Shown here one piece after another: positions 1 through 7,395 of a DNA stretch of 39,603 nt. A program made the translations under genes and the position numbers. Within the stretch, counting starts at the first letter, position 1; every line of letters starts with the position of its first letter. Below the pieces are notes generated by a model. It searched no databases and had not been told where the DNA came from. It was given only the letters and a program-made list of their open reading frames with translations. The stretch spans positions 18,836 through 58,438 of the forward strand of contig DKNC01000067.1 in NCBI GenBank assembly GCA_002470135.1, in the 5' to 3' direction. This DNA is from Actinobacteria bacterium UBA7398. Its GTDB lineage: Bacteria > Actinomycetota > Actinomycetes > Nanopelagicales > Nanopelagicaceae.

Positions 1-1607
1 TTAATGAAGAAGCACGTCGCGGCCTAGAGCGCGGTATGAACACATTAGCGGATGCCGTGAAGGTAACCCTTGGACCCCGTGGTCGAAATGTAGTTCTCGA
101 AAAGAAATGGGGCGCACCAACAATTACAAACGACGGCGTATCCATTGCTAAAGAAATTGAGCTTGATGATCCATGGGAAAAAATAGGTGCCGAACTCGTT
201 AAAGAAGTTGCGAAGAAGACTGATGACGTTGCCGGCGATGGCACAACTACCGCAACGGTATTAGCCCAAGCGTTAGTTCGCGAAGGTCTCCGTAACGTTG
301 CAGCTGGTTCAAACCCAATGGCGCTAAAGCGCGGAATTGAAAAAGCTGTTGATGCTATTTCTGCAGAGCTCAGTGCAATGTCAAAGCCAGTTGAAACCCG
401 CGACCAAATTGCCGCAACTGCTTCAATTTCAGCCGCTGATTCCACAATCGGCGACATGATTGCTGAAGCAATGGATAAGGTCGGCAAAGAAGGCGTAATC
501 ACAGTTGAAGAGAGCAACACTTTTGGTTTAGAGCTCGAACTTACTGAAGGTATGCGCTTTGATAAAGGGTACATCTCGGCTTACATGATTACTGATACTG
601 ATCGCATGGAAGCGATTTTAGAAGATGCTTATGTATTGATTGCAAATAGCAAGATTGCAAACATCAAAGATCTAGTGCCAATCCTTGAAAAAGTTATGCA
701 ATCAGGTAAGCCACTTCTCATCATCGCTGAAGATGTTGAGGGAGAAGCGCTCGCTACTCTCGTGGTTAACAAAGTGCGTGGAACTTTCAAATCAGTTGCG
801 GTTAAAGCCCCAGGCTTTGGCGATCGCCGTAAGTCGATGTTGCAAGACATTGCAATTTTGACTGGCGCAACTGTGATTTCTGAAGAAGTTGGCTTAAAAC
901 TTGATGCCGCAACTTTGGATCTTCTAGGAAAAGCACGGAAAATCGTGATTACTAAGGATGAGACCACCATTGTTGAAGGTGGCGGCGATGACGAGCAAAT
1001 TAAAGGCAGAGTTAACCAAATTCGCGCTGAAATTGAGAAGAGCGACTCAGATTACGACCGCGAGAAGCTGCAAGAGCGGTTAGCAAAACTTGCTGGCGGC
1101 GTTGCAGTTATCAAGGCTGGTGCTGCTACTGAAGTTGAACTAAAAGAGCGTAAACACCGGATTGAAGATGCAGTCCGAAATGCTAAAGCTGCTGTTGAAG
1201 AAGGCATTGTTGCCGGCGGTGGCGTTGCACTTCTACAAGCATCAAAGAAAGCATTTGCTAATTTGAAACTTGTTGGCGATGAAGCTACCGGCGCAAAGAT
1301 TGTTGAGCTTGCAGTTGAGTCACCACTTAAGCAGATTGCTATAAATGCTGGACTTGAAGGCGGCGTAGTTGTTGAGAAAGTTCGCAACCTCGAAGCTGGA
1401 TTTGGATTAAATGCGGCAAGTGGTGAATACGTAGACATGATTAAAGCTGGAATTATTGACCCAGCTAAAGTGACTCGTTCTGCTTTACAAAACGCAGCAT
1501 CAATCGCAGCACTTTTCCTAACAACTGAAGCAGTAATTACAGATAAGCCGGAACCTAAGTCAGCAGCTCCAGCTGGTGGCCCTGGTGGTGGCGATATGGA
1601 TTTCTAA
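1..1607 (+). CDS. groL: Chaperonin GroEL (60 kDa, 5' end cut by window edge)
   Basis: This is the ATP-driven folding chaperonin that forms double heptameric rings with GroES in the cytoplasm. The frame is open to base 1 and reads NEEARRGLERGM before the first internal ATG at 36, which matches the family's N-terminal segment, so about six or seven codons lie outside the window. The ATP-site motif VAGDGTTTATVLA is present, as is the Gly-rich end GGPGGGDMDF, which is typical of actinobacterial GroEL and differs from the GGM repeats of proteobacteria. No groES lies alongside in the visible sequence. The next gene starts eight bases after the stop codon and is probably co-transcribed. Identity is certain. 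Which paralogue it is (GroEL1 or GroEL2) is less so; the absence of a His-rich tail favours the housekeeping GroEL2 type. Confidence 0.98.
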   Translation, partial: NEEARRGLERGMNTLADAVKVTLGPRGRNVVLEKKWGAPTITNDGVSIAKEIELDDPWEKIGAELVKEVAKKTDDVAGDGTTTATVLAQALVREGLRNVAAGSNPMALKRGIEKAVDAISAELSAMSKPVETRDQIAATASISAADSTIGDMIAEAMDKVGKEGVITVEESNTFGLELELTEGMRFDKGYISAYMITDTDRMEAILEDAYVLIANSKIANIKDLVPILEKVMQSGKPLLIIAEDVEGEALATLVVNKVRGTFKSVAVKAPGFGDRRKSMLQDIAILTGATVISEEVGLKLDAATLDLLGKARKIVITKDETTIVEGGGDDEQIKGRVNQIRAEIEKSDSDYDREKLQERLAKLAGGVAVIKAGAATEVELKERKHRIEDAVRNAKAAVEEGIVAGGGVALLQASKKAFANLKLVGDEATGAKIVELAVESPLKQIAINAGLEGGVVVEKVRNLEAGFGLNAASGEYVDMIKAGIIDPAKVTRSALQNAASIAALFLTTEAVITDKPEPKSAAPAGGPGGGDMDF

Positions 1608-1615
1608 GAAACCTA

Positions 1616-2305
1616 ATGGCATCTAAAACTTCGAAGTCGCGGGACATTTTCAATGCTGCAGAGTTAGCTAAGTCTGCAGCTATTGAAGATGCCCGCGATT
1701 CGAAATTTGTGGGCGAAATAGTTTCGATTGAATCCGATGAAGATCATGTTGCTACTTACTTATTTGAAGCCACACTTCCAGGCTATTTAGGTTGGCGTTG
1801 GGCCGTAACAGTTACAAAAGTTGATAGCGATAGCGCACCAACAATTTGTGATGTAGTTCTATTGCCAGGTGTTGATTCTTTACTTGCCCCCGAGTGGATT
1901 CCTTACCGAGATCGAATTCAACCTGGCGATGTTGGCGTTGGCGATGTTGTCCCAACGGCCGCAGATGATGAACGCTTAGTTCCTGGTTTTGCAGTTCTAC
2001 CTGGTGATGAAGAGTTAGAGCTCAGCCAATTATTTGAATTTGGCTTAGGCCGAGCCCGCGTGCTTTCAATCGTTGGTCGCGATCAAGCTAGTAAGCGTTG
2101 GCATGAAGGCGATCGCGGCCCGAACACACCAATGGCGCAATTCGCACCAAAAAATTGCGCATCATGCGGTTTCTATATTTCAATTGCCGGTTCACTTCGC
2201 CAAGCTTTTGGCGTCTGCGCCAACGCAATTTCTCCCGAAGATGGTCGCGTAGTTTCGATCGATCACGGCTGTGGTGCGCACTCAGAGGCGTTAGTAACCG
2301 AATAA
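1616..2305 (+). CDS. DUF3027 family protein
   Basis: This is a 229-residue protein of an actinobacteria-specific family of unknown function that I recognise as DUF3027. Its signature is a central block PGYLGWRWAVTV (residues 55-66) followed by VVLLPG and LLAPEWIPYRDRIQPGD. The C-terminus carries CASCGFY at 181-187, then C201 and the segment DHGCGAHSE at 217 onward, so a small metal-binding site made of Cys and His residues is plausible. No signal peptide or membrane segment is visible, so it is probably cytoplasmic. It starts eight bases after groEL without a clear Shine-Dalgarno sequence, which suggests translational coupling. As I recall, in Streptomyces this family sits beside a cold-shock gene and a DUF2530 gene, and that order is kept here. 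Function is not known and I do not assign one. Confidence 0.88.
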   Translation: MASKTSKSRDIFNAAELAKSAAIEDARDSKFVGEIVSIESDEDHVATYLFEATLPGYLGWRWAVTVTKVDSDSAPTICDVVLLPGVDSLLAPEWIPYRDRIQPGDVGVGDVVPTAADDERLVPGFAVLPGDEELELSQLFEFGLGRARVLSIVGRDQASKRWHEGDRGPNTPMAQFAPKNCASCGFYISIAGSLRQAFGVCANAISPEDGRVVSIDHGCGAHSEALVTE

Positions 2306-2406
2306 ACCCCTTACCAAGTCGCAATTGATCTGCGATAAAGTACTCCTCTGCCCGCACCCCCGCGGCTTACCTAAACGAATACTTAAAACTTGAATTGGAG
2401 ATCCTC

Positions 2407-2790
2407 ATGCCAACTGGACGCGTTAAATGGTTCAGCCTTGAAAAAGGTTTTGGTTTTATCGCATCAGATGAAGGCGAAGATGTTTATCTCGCTGCCGCAA
2501 ATCTGCCTGACGGTGTCACAACCGTTAAGCCTGGAACTAAATTAGAATTCGGTGTTGCAGATGGTCGTCGCGGTCCACAAGCGCTTTCGATTCGAATAAT
2601 TGATGCACCGCCTTCATTAGCTGCTAATGCTCGTACCAACCATGATGATCTTGCTGTGATTGTAGAAGAGAGCATCAAAATGTTAGATCGAGTTGGAAAT
2701 GGTTTAAGACAAGGACGTTATCCATCAGATGCTGAAGCAGCTCGAGTTGCTAAAGTTTTGCGCGGCATTGCTCAACAAATTGAAGGTTAA
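2407..2790 (+). CDS. Cold-shock-domain protein (127 aa, extended C-terminus)
   Basis: This protein has an N-terminal CspA-like OB fold that should bind single-stranded RNA or DNA, plus a 60-residue helical C-terminal extension. The start MPTGRVKWF at 2407 is preferred over an in-frame TTG at 2395 because GGAG at 2397-2400 lies six bases before the ATG and the family begins at this Met. RNP1 (KGFGFI, residues 13-18) is intact. RNP2 is unusual: the canonical VFVH-type motif is replaced by VYLAAANL, which removes the His and an aromatic residue. The 127-residue length and the tail ending IAQQIEG match a Streptomyces cold-shock subfamily found beside DUF3027. The upstream gap 2306-2406 holds no gene; I see no confident promoter there. 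Confidence 0.93.
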   Translation: MPTGRVKWFSLEKGFGFIASDEGEDVYLAAANLPDGVTTVKPGTKLEFGVADGRRGPQALSIRIIDAPPSLAANARTNHDDLAVIVEESIKMLDRVGNGLRQGRYPSDAEAARVAKVLRGIAQQIEG

Positions 2791-2963
2791 TTACTTTCTC
2801 TTTTAGCTCGACGAATTGTGTAGCGGATTCCCATTAATCCGAAAGCGATTCCGACTGCGCACATGTATAAGACTTTACTATCAGCATCAGTTGCAAGCGC
2901 GAACGCAAAAACAATTATCCAGGCAATGATTCCTGCCACTATTACTGGTATGGAACCTCTCAT
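2787..2963 (-). CDS. DUF2530-like small membrane protein
   Basis: This is a 58-residue protein with two predicted membrane helices (about residues 4-22 and 32-48) and a basic C-terminal tail, RYTIRRAKRESN. The size, the Gly-rich second helix and the position between a cold-shock gene and an MFS exporter fit the actinobacterial DUF2530 family, whose function is unknown. The ATG at 2963 is chosen over an upstream TTG at 2981 because it has TACTCT exactly six bases before it, a spacing seen at many genes in this window. Its stop codon overlaps that of the cold-shock gene through a shared TTAA at 2787-2790. It is divergent from the MFS gene, with 17 bases between the two starts. Confidence 0.72.
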   Translation of the reverse strand: MRGSIPVIVAGIIAWIIVFAFALATDADSKVLYMCAVGIAFGLMGIRYTIRRAKRESN

Positions 2964-2968
2964 GGAAA

Positions 2969-2975
2969 TAGAGTA
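2969..2975. promoter_or_regulatory. Symmetric bidirectional -10 element TAGAGTA
   Basis: Read on the plus strand, TAGAGT ends six bases before the ATG of the MFS gene at 2981. Read on the minus strand, TACTCT ends six bases before the ATG of the DUF2530 gene at 2963. The two hexamers share five of the seven bases. Neither gene has a convincing Shine-Dalgarno sequence, so I infer two leaderless transcripts fired from one overlapping -10 box. No good -35 was identified. Confidence 0.5.
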
Positions 2976-2980
2976 CTCCA

Positions 2981-4228
2981 ATGAACTCGATGCGGTCTTT
3001 CAAGCACCGCAACTTTAGAATTCTTTATCCGGCGAGTACTGCTTCAAATATTGGCACTTGGGCTCAACGGGTTGCGCAAGATTGGTTGGTATTGCAATTA
3101 ACCGGTAGCGGAACATATGTTGGACTTGTTGTTGGGCTGCAATTCTTGCCGGCACTTCTTTTAAGTATGCAAGGTGGAAAACTTGCTGATCGTTTTAATA
3201 AACGAAGAACGCTAATTATTTGCAATATCAGCGGCGGTCTTTCGGCCGCGATACTTGGCACACTTGTCGTAACAGAACAGGTAAAACTTTGGCATGTATT
3301 TTTCTTTGCATTTACACTGGGGACCGCGAGCGCGATTGACGCTCCGGTTAGACAGAGCTTTACCGCAGAGATTGTGGGTAAAGCTGATTTACCTAACGCA
3401 GTAAGCCTTAACTCTGCGAACTTCAACCTAGCCAGACTAATTGGACCAGGTTTATCCGGCTTATTAATTGCGGCATTTGGTACCGGACCATCCTTCTTAT
3501 TAAATGCGGTTTCGTACCTATTTATCATTACCGCGCTTTTGTTTTTACGAGAACGCGATATGTTTATTGAGAATAAACCAAATCTAAACGCAAAAATTTC
3601 GGAAGCCTTTAGGTATGTGAAAGCCCGGCCTGATATTTATGCAGTGATGATTACAGTATTCTTTACCGCAACTTTTGGTCTAAATTTTATGTTGTTTAAT
3701 ACTTTAATGACAACAAAAGTTTTTGGTAAAGGCGCTGCATCTTACGGAGCGCTCGGAAGTATTCTGGCAATCGGTTCACTCACTGGTGCGCTTATCTCAG
3801 CGAGGTTAGAGAAAAAGCGCCATCCATCTTATGTAATGCGAGGTTCAGCGCTATTTGGAGCTATTGTTGTAATTGAAAGTTTTGCACCAACTTTTACAGT
3901 TTATGCATGCTTACTTCCAATTGGTGGTTGTATTGCGCTATTGACCTTAGTGAGTGCAAATTCAATGGTACAAGTTCGAACTGATCCAGCAATTCGCGGT
4001 CGGGTAATGGGGATTTACTTAACAATTTTTATGGGTGGAACTCCACTAGGTTCGCCGCTCATAGGTTGGCTAAGCACAACTATTGGTGTGCGCCAGACAA
4101 TGTTTCTTTGCGGTTCTATTACCTTTTCGGCAGCAATTTTGGTCTATCTAAGATTTAAGAACCGGATTGAAACGCCAGCAAGTTTCTTAGTAGGTGATGT
4201 TTTAGAAACTACTTATGAGAATAAGTAG
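2981..4228 (+). CDS. MFS exporter, EntS-like (MFS_3 family)
   Basis: This is a 415-residue 12-helix transporter of the inner membrane, probably a proton-coupled efflux carrier. The N-terminus FKHRNFRILYPASTAS followed by GTWAQRVAQDWLVLQLT is typical of the EntS/MFS_3 group. The loop after helix 2 carries the MFS signature GGKLADRFNKRR. The length is normal and no helix appears to be missing. Substrate cannot be read from the sequence; family members export siderophores, drugs or unknown metabolites. I use the ATG at 2981; an alternative ATG at 2990 would remove three residues, but 2981 keeps the TAGAGT-six-base spacing. The gene ends in a hairpin that overlaps its stop codon. Confidence 0.88.
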   Translation: MNSMRSFKHRNFRILYPASTASNIGTWAQRVAQDWLVLQLTGSGTYVGLVVGLQFLPALLLSMQGGKLADRFNKRRTLIICNISGGLSAAILGTLVVTEQVKLWHVFFFAFTLGTASAIDAPVRQSFTAEIVGKADLPNAVSLNSANFNLARLIGPGLSGLLIAAFGTGPSFLLNAVSYLFIITALLFLRERDMFIENKPNLNAKISEAFRYVKARPDIYAVMITVFFTATFGLNFMLFNTLMTTKVFGKGAASYGALGSILAIGSLTGALISARLEKKRHPSYVMRGSALFGAIVVIESFAPTFTVYACLLPIGGCIALLTLVSANSMVQVRTDPAIRGRVMGIYLTIFMGGTPLGSPLIGWLSTTIGVRQTMFLCGSITFSAAILVYLRFKNRIETPASFLVGDVLETTYENK

Positions 4229-4229
4229 T
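4208..4229. terminator. Hairpin with GAGA tetraloop over the MFS stop codon
   Basis: ACTACTTAT (4208-4216) and ATAAGTAGT (4221-4229) are perfect nine-base complements separated by GAGA, a GNRA-type tetraloop. The stem covers the end of the MFS coding sequence including its stop codon. There is no T tract, so it may be a stability or processing element and not a true intrinsic terminator. A second short palindrome, AATTGTGACAATT, follows at 4250-4262. The gap 4229-4288 lies between two convergent genes and holds nothing else that I can identify. Confidence 0.45.
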
Positions 4230-4288
4230 ACCAGGCTTATTAGCGTAATAATTGTGACAATTCGTCTAGTTCGATAATTCATAAGTAA

Positions 4289-5452
4289 TTAATCCAATTC
4301 TTTGGTTGGGGTAACAAGTACTAAAACTATTGCAATCAGGACAATTATTGGAACCATTAAATATCCTTTGGAAATGCCAATCTGATCAGCTAAAAATCCA
4401 AGTAAAAGCGGTGCAACCGCAATCGCCGAACCTGCGCCAAGTGCGCTGATTCCCATTGCTAAATCTGGACGCTTCTCACTTAATCTAATTAACCGTAAGG
4501 AATTTAAAGTGAACTGCATGGAAATTCCGAGTCCAGATATCAATAACCCGAAGAAAGAAAATAGTGGGTTATGCGAAAACCAAAACACGGTAAAACCTGA
4601 AAGTTGGAATACGAGTAGGAAAATTAATCGTTGATCTAGATCGATATGGGTCATAATTAAAGGACCAAACCATCGTCCAAGTGCCATTCCTAAGCTGCCA
4701 GCAAGCACTGCAATAGTTGCGCCAGCTGCAGTGAAATTTGTACGATCTTTAAAAAGGGAAGCACTCCAAAACGTCATCGCAAATTCACTTGAAATACAGA
4801 GCGTTATGGCAAGCCAACCAATCCAATATTTGCTACTTAATTTTCCACTCTGTCTGCCTGATGGTTCTGGAATATGTTCTTCACTATGGTGTTTTCGTGC
4901 AAATAAATAAAGCGCAGCGCCGGCTGGGAAAATTAATAAAAGTCCGAACCGCCAATTTATTGAAGTCCCAGCTAACGCACCAATTAGTAGCGTTCCGAAA
5001 ACCACAAATAATGAATTAACGCCATTTGCTTGCGAAGCTGCTCGAGTTTGATGGTTCGAGTAATGGTTTGTGAGTAACGCAAAACCAGAATTTATTGTTA
5101 GCGAAACGCCAACTCCAATTATGGCAGATGCCGTAATTGAAATTAATGGAGAGGGTGCAAGTATGAACATTATTGCGCCGACCCCGAATATGCCAATTCC
5201 AATCCAAGAAGTCTTAAACCTGCCAAATTTATGAACTATTTGAGCATTTATTAAACCAGCCAGAATGCTCGCTAATCCAAGCGATGTTCCATGTAGCCCT
5301 GCGATAGCACCACTTGTTCCTTGGTCGCTTTGTAATAGCGGTTGCGCTGGGCCAAAACCGCCCATAAAAAAACCAAATACTGCGGATTGCAACGCCACGC
5401 TCCAGAACGTTGCGTCGTGATTAAATTTTTTATCTGTTGGCGTACTGCTCAT
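4289..5452 (-). CDS. MFS transporter, substrate unknown
   Basis: This is a 387-residue polytopic membrane protein with about twelve hydrophobic segments and a major-facilitator layout. It has a hydrophilic central loop near residues 192-210 (KHHSEEHIPEPSGRQSGKLSS) between the two six-helix halves. The loop after helix 2 (HKFGRFKTS) is a degenerate version of the MFS signature. I choose the ATG at 5452, reading MSSTPTDKK, over an in-frame TTG at 5464; this puts the start one base after the serC stop codon, with no Shine-Dalgarno sequence, so translation is probably coupled to serC. Being in the pdxH-serC run suggests a metabolite linked to serine or B6 metabolism, but that is only context. It is not closely similar to the EntS-like exporter at 2981-4228. 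Confidence 0.83.
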   Translation of the reverse strand: MSSTPTDKKFNHDATFWSVALQSAVFGFFMGGFGPAQPLLQSDQGTSGAIAGLHGTSLGLASILAGLINAQIVHKFGRFKTSWIGIGIFGVGAIMFILAPSPLISITASAIIGVGVSLTINSGFALLTNHYSNHQTRAASQANGVNSLFVVFGTLLIGALAGTSINWRFGLLLIFPAGAALYLFARKHHSEEHIPEPSGRQSGKLSSKYWIGWLAITLCISSEFAMTFWSASLFKDRTNFTAAGATIAVLAGSLGMALGRWFGPLIMTHIDLDQRLIFLLVFQLSGFTVFWFSHNPLFSFFGLLISGLGISMQFTLNSLRLIRLSEKRPDLAMGISALGAGSAIAVAPLLLGFLADQIGISKGYLMVPIIVLIAIVLVLVTPTKELD

Positions 5453-5453
5453 A

Positions 5454-6578
5454 TCATTTTGCAAGCGCGGAAGCTACGTATTCGATACAAGAAATTAGCG
5501 CATCGATATCGGCAGGGTCAACAGCAGGGAACATGCCAATTCTAAGTTGATTCTTACCGAGCTTTCGATACGGCTCAGTATCAACTATGCCGTTAGCGCG
5601 TAAAACTTTAGCAATTTCAAGTGCATCAATTGATTCATCAAAGTTGATAGTTGCAACCACATTTGAGCGAGCGGCCGGATCGGTAACAAACGGTGTTGTA
5701 TAACTTGTTTTATCAGCCCAGCCATACATTTTCGCAGCAGATTCTGCACTTCTACCAGCGGCAAATTTTAAACCGCCATTATTGTTCATCCACTCAATTT
5801 GTTCAGCCAACATAATTAGAGTTGCGACTGCAGGGGTGTTATAAGTTTGATCTAACTTACTATTTTCAATAGCAATGTTTAAATCAAAAAATGCTGGAAC
5901 CCAACGACCATTTTCTTTTATTTTTGCGGCACGTGCTAACGCAGCTGGACTCATTAAAGCGATCCAAAGCCCACCATCTGAGGCGAAAGATTTTTGCGGC
6001 GCAAAGTAATAAGTATCGAATTCAGTTGCGGAAACTGCCAACCCACCTGCACCGCTAGTTGCATCTACTAAAACTAGTGCGCCATCGGTTCCAGTTGGAC
6101 GCTTGATCGGCATGGAAACTCCGGTACTTGTTTCGTTATGAGTAAGTGCATAGACATCAATGCCAGATTCTGCAATTGGAAGTGGATGAGTGCCTGGTTC
6201 GGATTTGATAACAGTGGGCTCATCGAGAAAAGGCGCAGCTTTTGCAGCTTCTGCAAATTTAGATGAGAATTCGCCAAAAATTAAATGCTGCGATTTCTTT
6301 TCAATTAAACCAAAAGTCGCAATATCCCAAAATGCAGTAGAACCACCATTTCCAAGTACTACTTCATAACCTTCAGGTAATGTGAAAAGTGAAGTAAGTC
6401 CAGTGCGAACCCGATTTACTACTTGCTTTACTGGCTTTTGTCGATGTGAAGTTCCAAGAATATTTGTACCACTCGAAACTAGAGCCGAAATAGCTTCGGG
6501 TCGAATTCTGGATGGCCCGCAACCAAAACGACCATCAACTGGCTTTAAATTATTTGGAATTATTATCGGTTCGCTCAT
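5454..6578 (-). CDS. serC: Phosphoserine aminotransferase SerC
   Basis: This PLP-dependent class V aminotransferase converts 3-phosphohydroxypyruvate and glutamate to phosphoserine in serine synthesis. The 374-residue protein begins MSEPIIIPNNLKPVDGRFGCGPS, as in actinobacterial SerC (mycobacterial-type, longer than the roughly 360-residue enterobacterial form). FAPQKSFASDGGLW carries the PLP-binding lysine. GCGPSRIRP near the N-terminus and the C-terminal LRIGMFPAVDPADIDAL are typical. It follows pdxH by nine bases and precedes the MFS gene by one. PdxH makes the PLP cofactor that SerC uses, which gives the pairing a metabolic logic. A TAGGCT hexamer six bases before the start suggests its own leaderless promoter as well as read-through from pdxH. 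Confidence 0.95.
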   Translation of the reverse strand: MSEPIIIPNNLKPVDGRFGCGPSRIRPEAISALVSSGTNILGTSHRQKPVKQVVNRVRTGLTSLFTLPEGYEVVLGNGGSTAFWDIATFGLIEKKSQHLIFGEFSSKFAEAAKAAPFLDEPTVIKSEPGTHPLPIAESGIDVYALTHNETSTGVSMPIKRPTGTDGALVLVDATSGAGGLAVSATEFDTYYFAPQKSFASDGGLWIALMSPAALARAAKIKENGRWVPAFFDLNIAIENSKLDQTYNTPAVATLIMLAEQIEWMNNNGGLKFAAGRSAESAAKMYGWADKTSYTTPFVTDPAARSNVVATINFDESIDALEIAKVLRANGIVDTEPYRKLGKNQLRIGMFPAVDPADIDALISCIEYVASALAK

Positions 6579-6584
6579 CTGCGT

Positions 6585-6590
6585 AGCCTA
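6585..6590 (-). promoter_or_regulatory. Putative -10 box TAGGCT of serC
   Basis: On the minus strand TAGGCT is followed by six bases and then the serC ATG. The first three bases of the hexamer are the pdxH stop codon. The same hexamer at the same distance precedes the 5-formyl-THF cyclo-ligase gene (30008-30013). A leaderless serC transcript is inferred. Confidence 0.4.
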
Positions 6591-7280
6591 TGGGTAGAAC
6601 CTTTCTAGGTTCCATTGGGTTTTCGCCGCGGCGTCGTAAGTTCGCACATATCGAACTCGATCATGCAATCTGGAATATCTACCTTGCCAAAATTCAATAT
6701 TGGTTGGAGTAATTAGGTATCCACCCCAATGTGGCGGGATCGGGACTGGAGTACCTTCCGGATATTTATTTGCCAATTCGGAGTAAGCGTTCTCCAAAGT
6801 TTCTCTGGTAGCTAATCGTTTTGATTGGTGGCTAGCCCATGCGCCAATCTGACTCGACCATGGTCGCGTTGCGAAGTAAGCCTCGCTCTCGGCACGTGCA
6901 ATTTTCGAAGCACTTCCCAAGACAATAACTTGGCGCTCCATGGCATACCAAGGGAAGAGCATTGAAACGTTGGCGTTAGCAGCTATATCAATCGCTTTTG
7001 CCGACTCATAATTGGTAAAAAAAGTAAAGCCATTTTCGGTTACATCTTTTAATAAGACCGATCTTGAAGTTGGCTGATTTTCAAAAACGGTAGATAGAAC
7101 CATGGCATTTGCTTCCACAATGAATGGATTAGTAGCAGCATCTGCGAGCCACTTCGTGAATTGCGAAATTGGATTTTGGTCGAGTTCGCCCTCGGTCAAT
7201 CCAACCTCACCATATGATCGGCGCATCGCCGAAACCTTGGAACGGATATCGGTGATTGGTGGTTCTTGTGCTTCGCTCAT
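6588..7280 (-). CDS. pdxH: Pyridoxamine 5'-phosphate oxidase PdxH
   Basis: This FMN-dependent oxidase converts pyridoxine or pyridoxamine 5'-phosphate to PLP. Family landmarks are MRRSYG near the N-terminus, NAMVLSTV, PTSRSVLLKD, FFTNYESAKA, MLFPWYAMERQV, then GAWASHQS, and the C-terminal WGGYLITPTNIEFWQGRYSRLHDRVRY, which contains the substrate-binding Arg and His residues. The open frame extends to a TTG at 7325 and an ATG at 7304, but I choose the ATG at 7280 (MSEAQEPP). It gives 230 residues, close to the usual length, with 18 residues before MRRSYG, and has TTAGAT six bases upstream. The start remains uncertain. It is divergent from citrate synthase and upstream of serC. Confidence 0.93.
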   Translation of the reverse strand: MSEAQEPPITDIRSKVSAMRRSYGEVGLTEGELDQNPISQFTKWLADAATNPFIVEANAMVLSTVFENQPTSRSVLLKDVTENGFTFFTNYESAKAIDIAANANVSMLFPWYAMERQVIVLGSASKIARAESEAYFATRPWSSQIGAWASHQSKRLATRETLENAYSELANKYPEGTPVPIPPHWGGYLITPTNIEFWQGRYSRLHDRVRYVRTYDAAAKTQWNLERFYP

Positions 7281-7395
7281 AGGTGTATCTAACGTCACTT
7301 TCATACTTTGGGCATCTTTAGCCAAGTGGTTTTACCGAACTAGGCTTTAACGGCAGAATAGGGAGCGGAAATTAAATTCTTTGGGAGGCGGCATC

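Noticed and set aside
629..1438. Long minus-strand frames inside groEL
   Set aside because: They are shadows of a strongly conserved gene, with low-complexity Ser/Ala/Thr-rich translations and no start signals.
1..1607. groEL as an N-terminally truncated pseudogene
   Set aside because: The frame is open to the window edge and encodes the conserved NEEARRGLERG before the first ATG, so it is cut by the window and not by mutation.
3064..3528. 154-codon minus-strand frame inside the MFS exporter
   Set aside because: The opposite strand has clear MFS motifs; this frame has no recognisable domain and no ribosome site.
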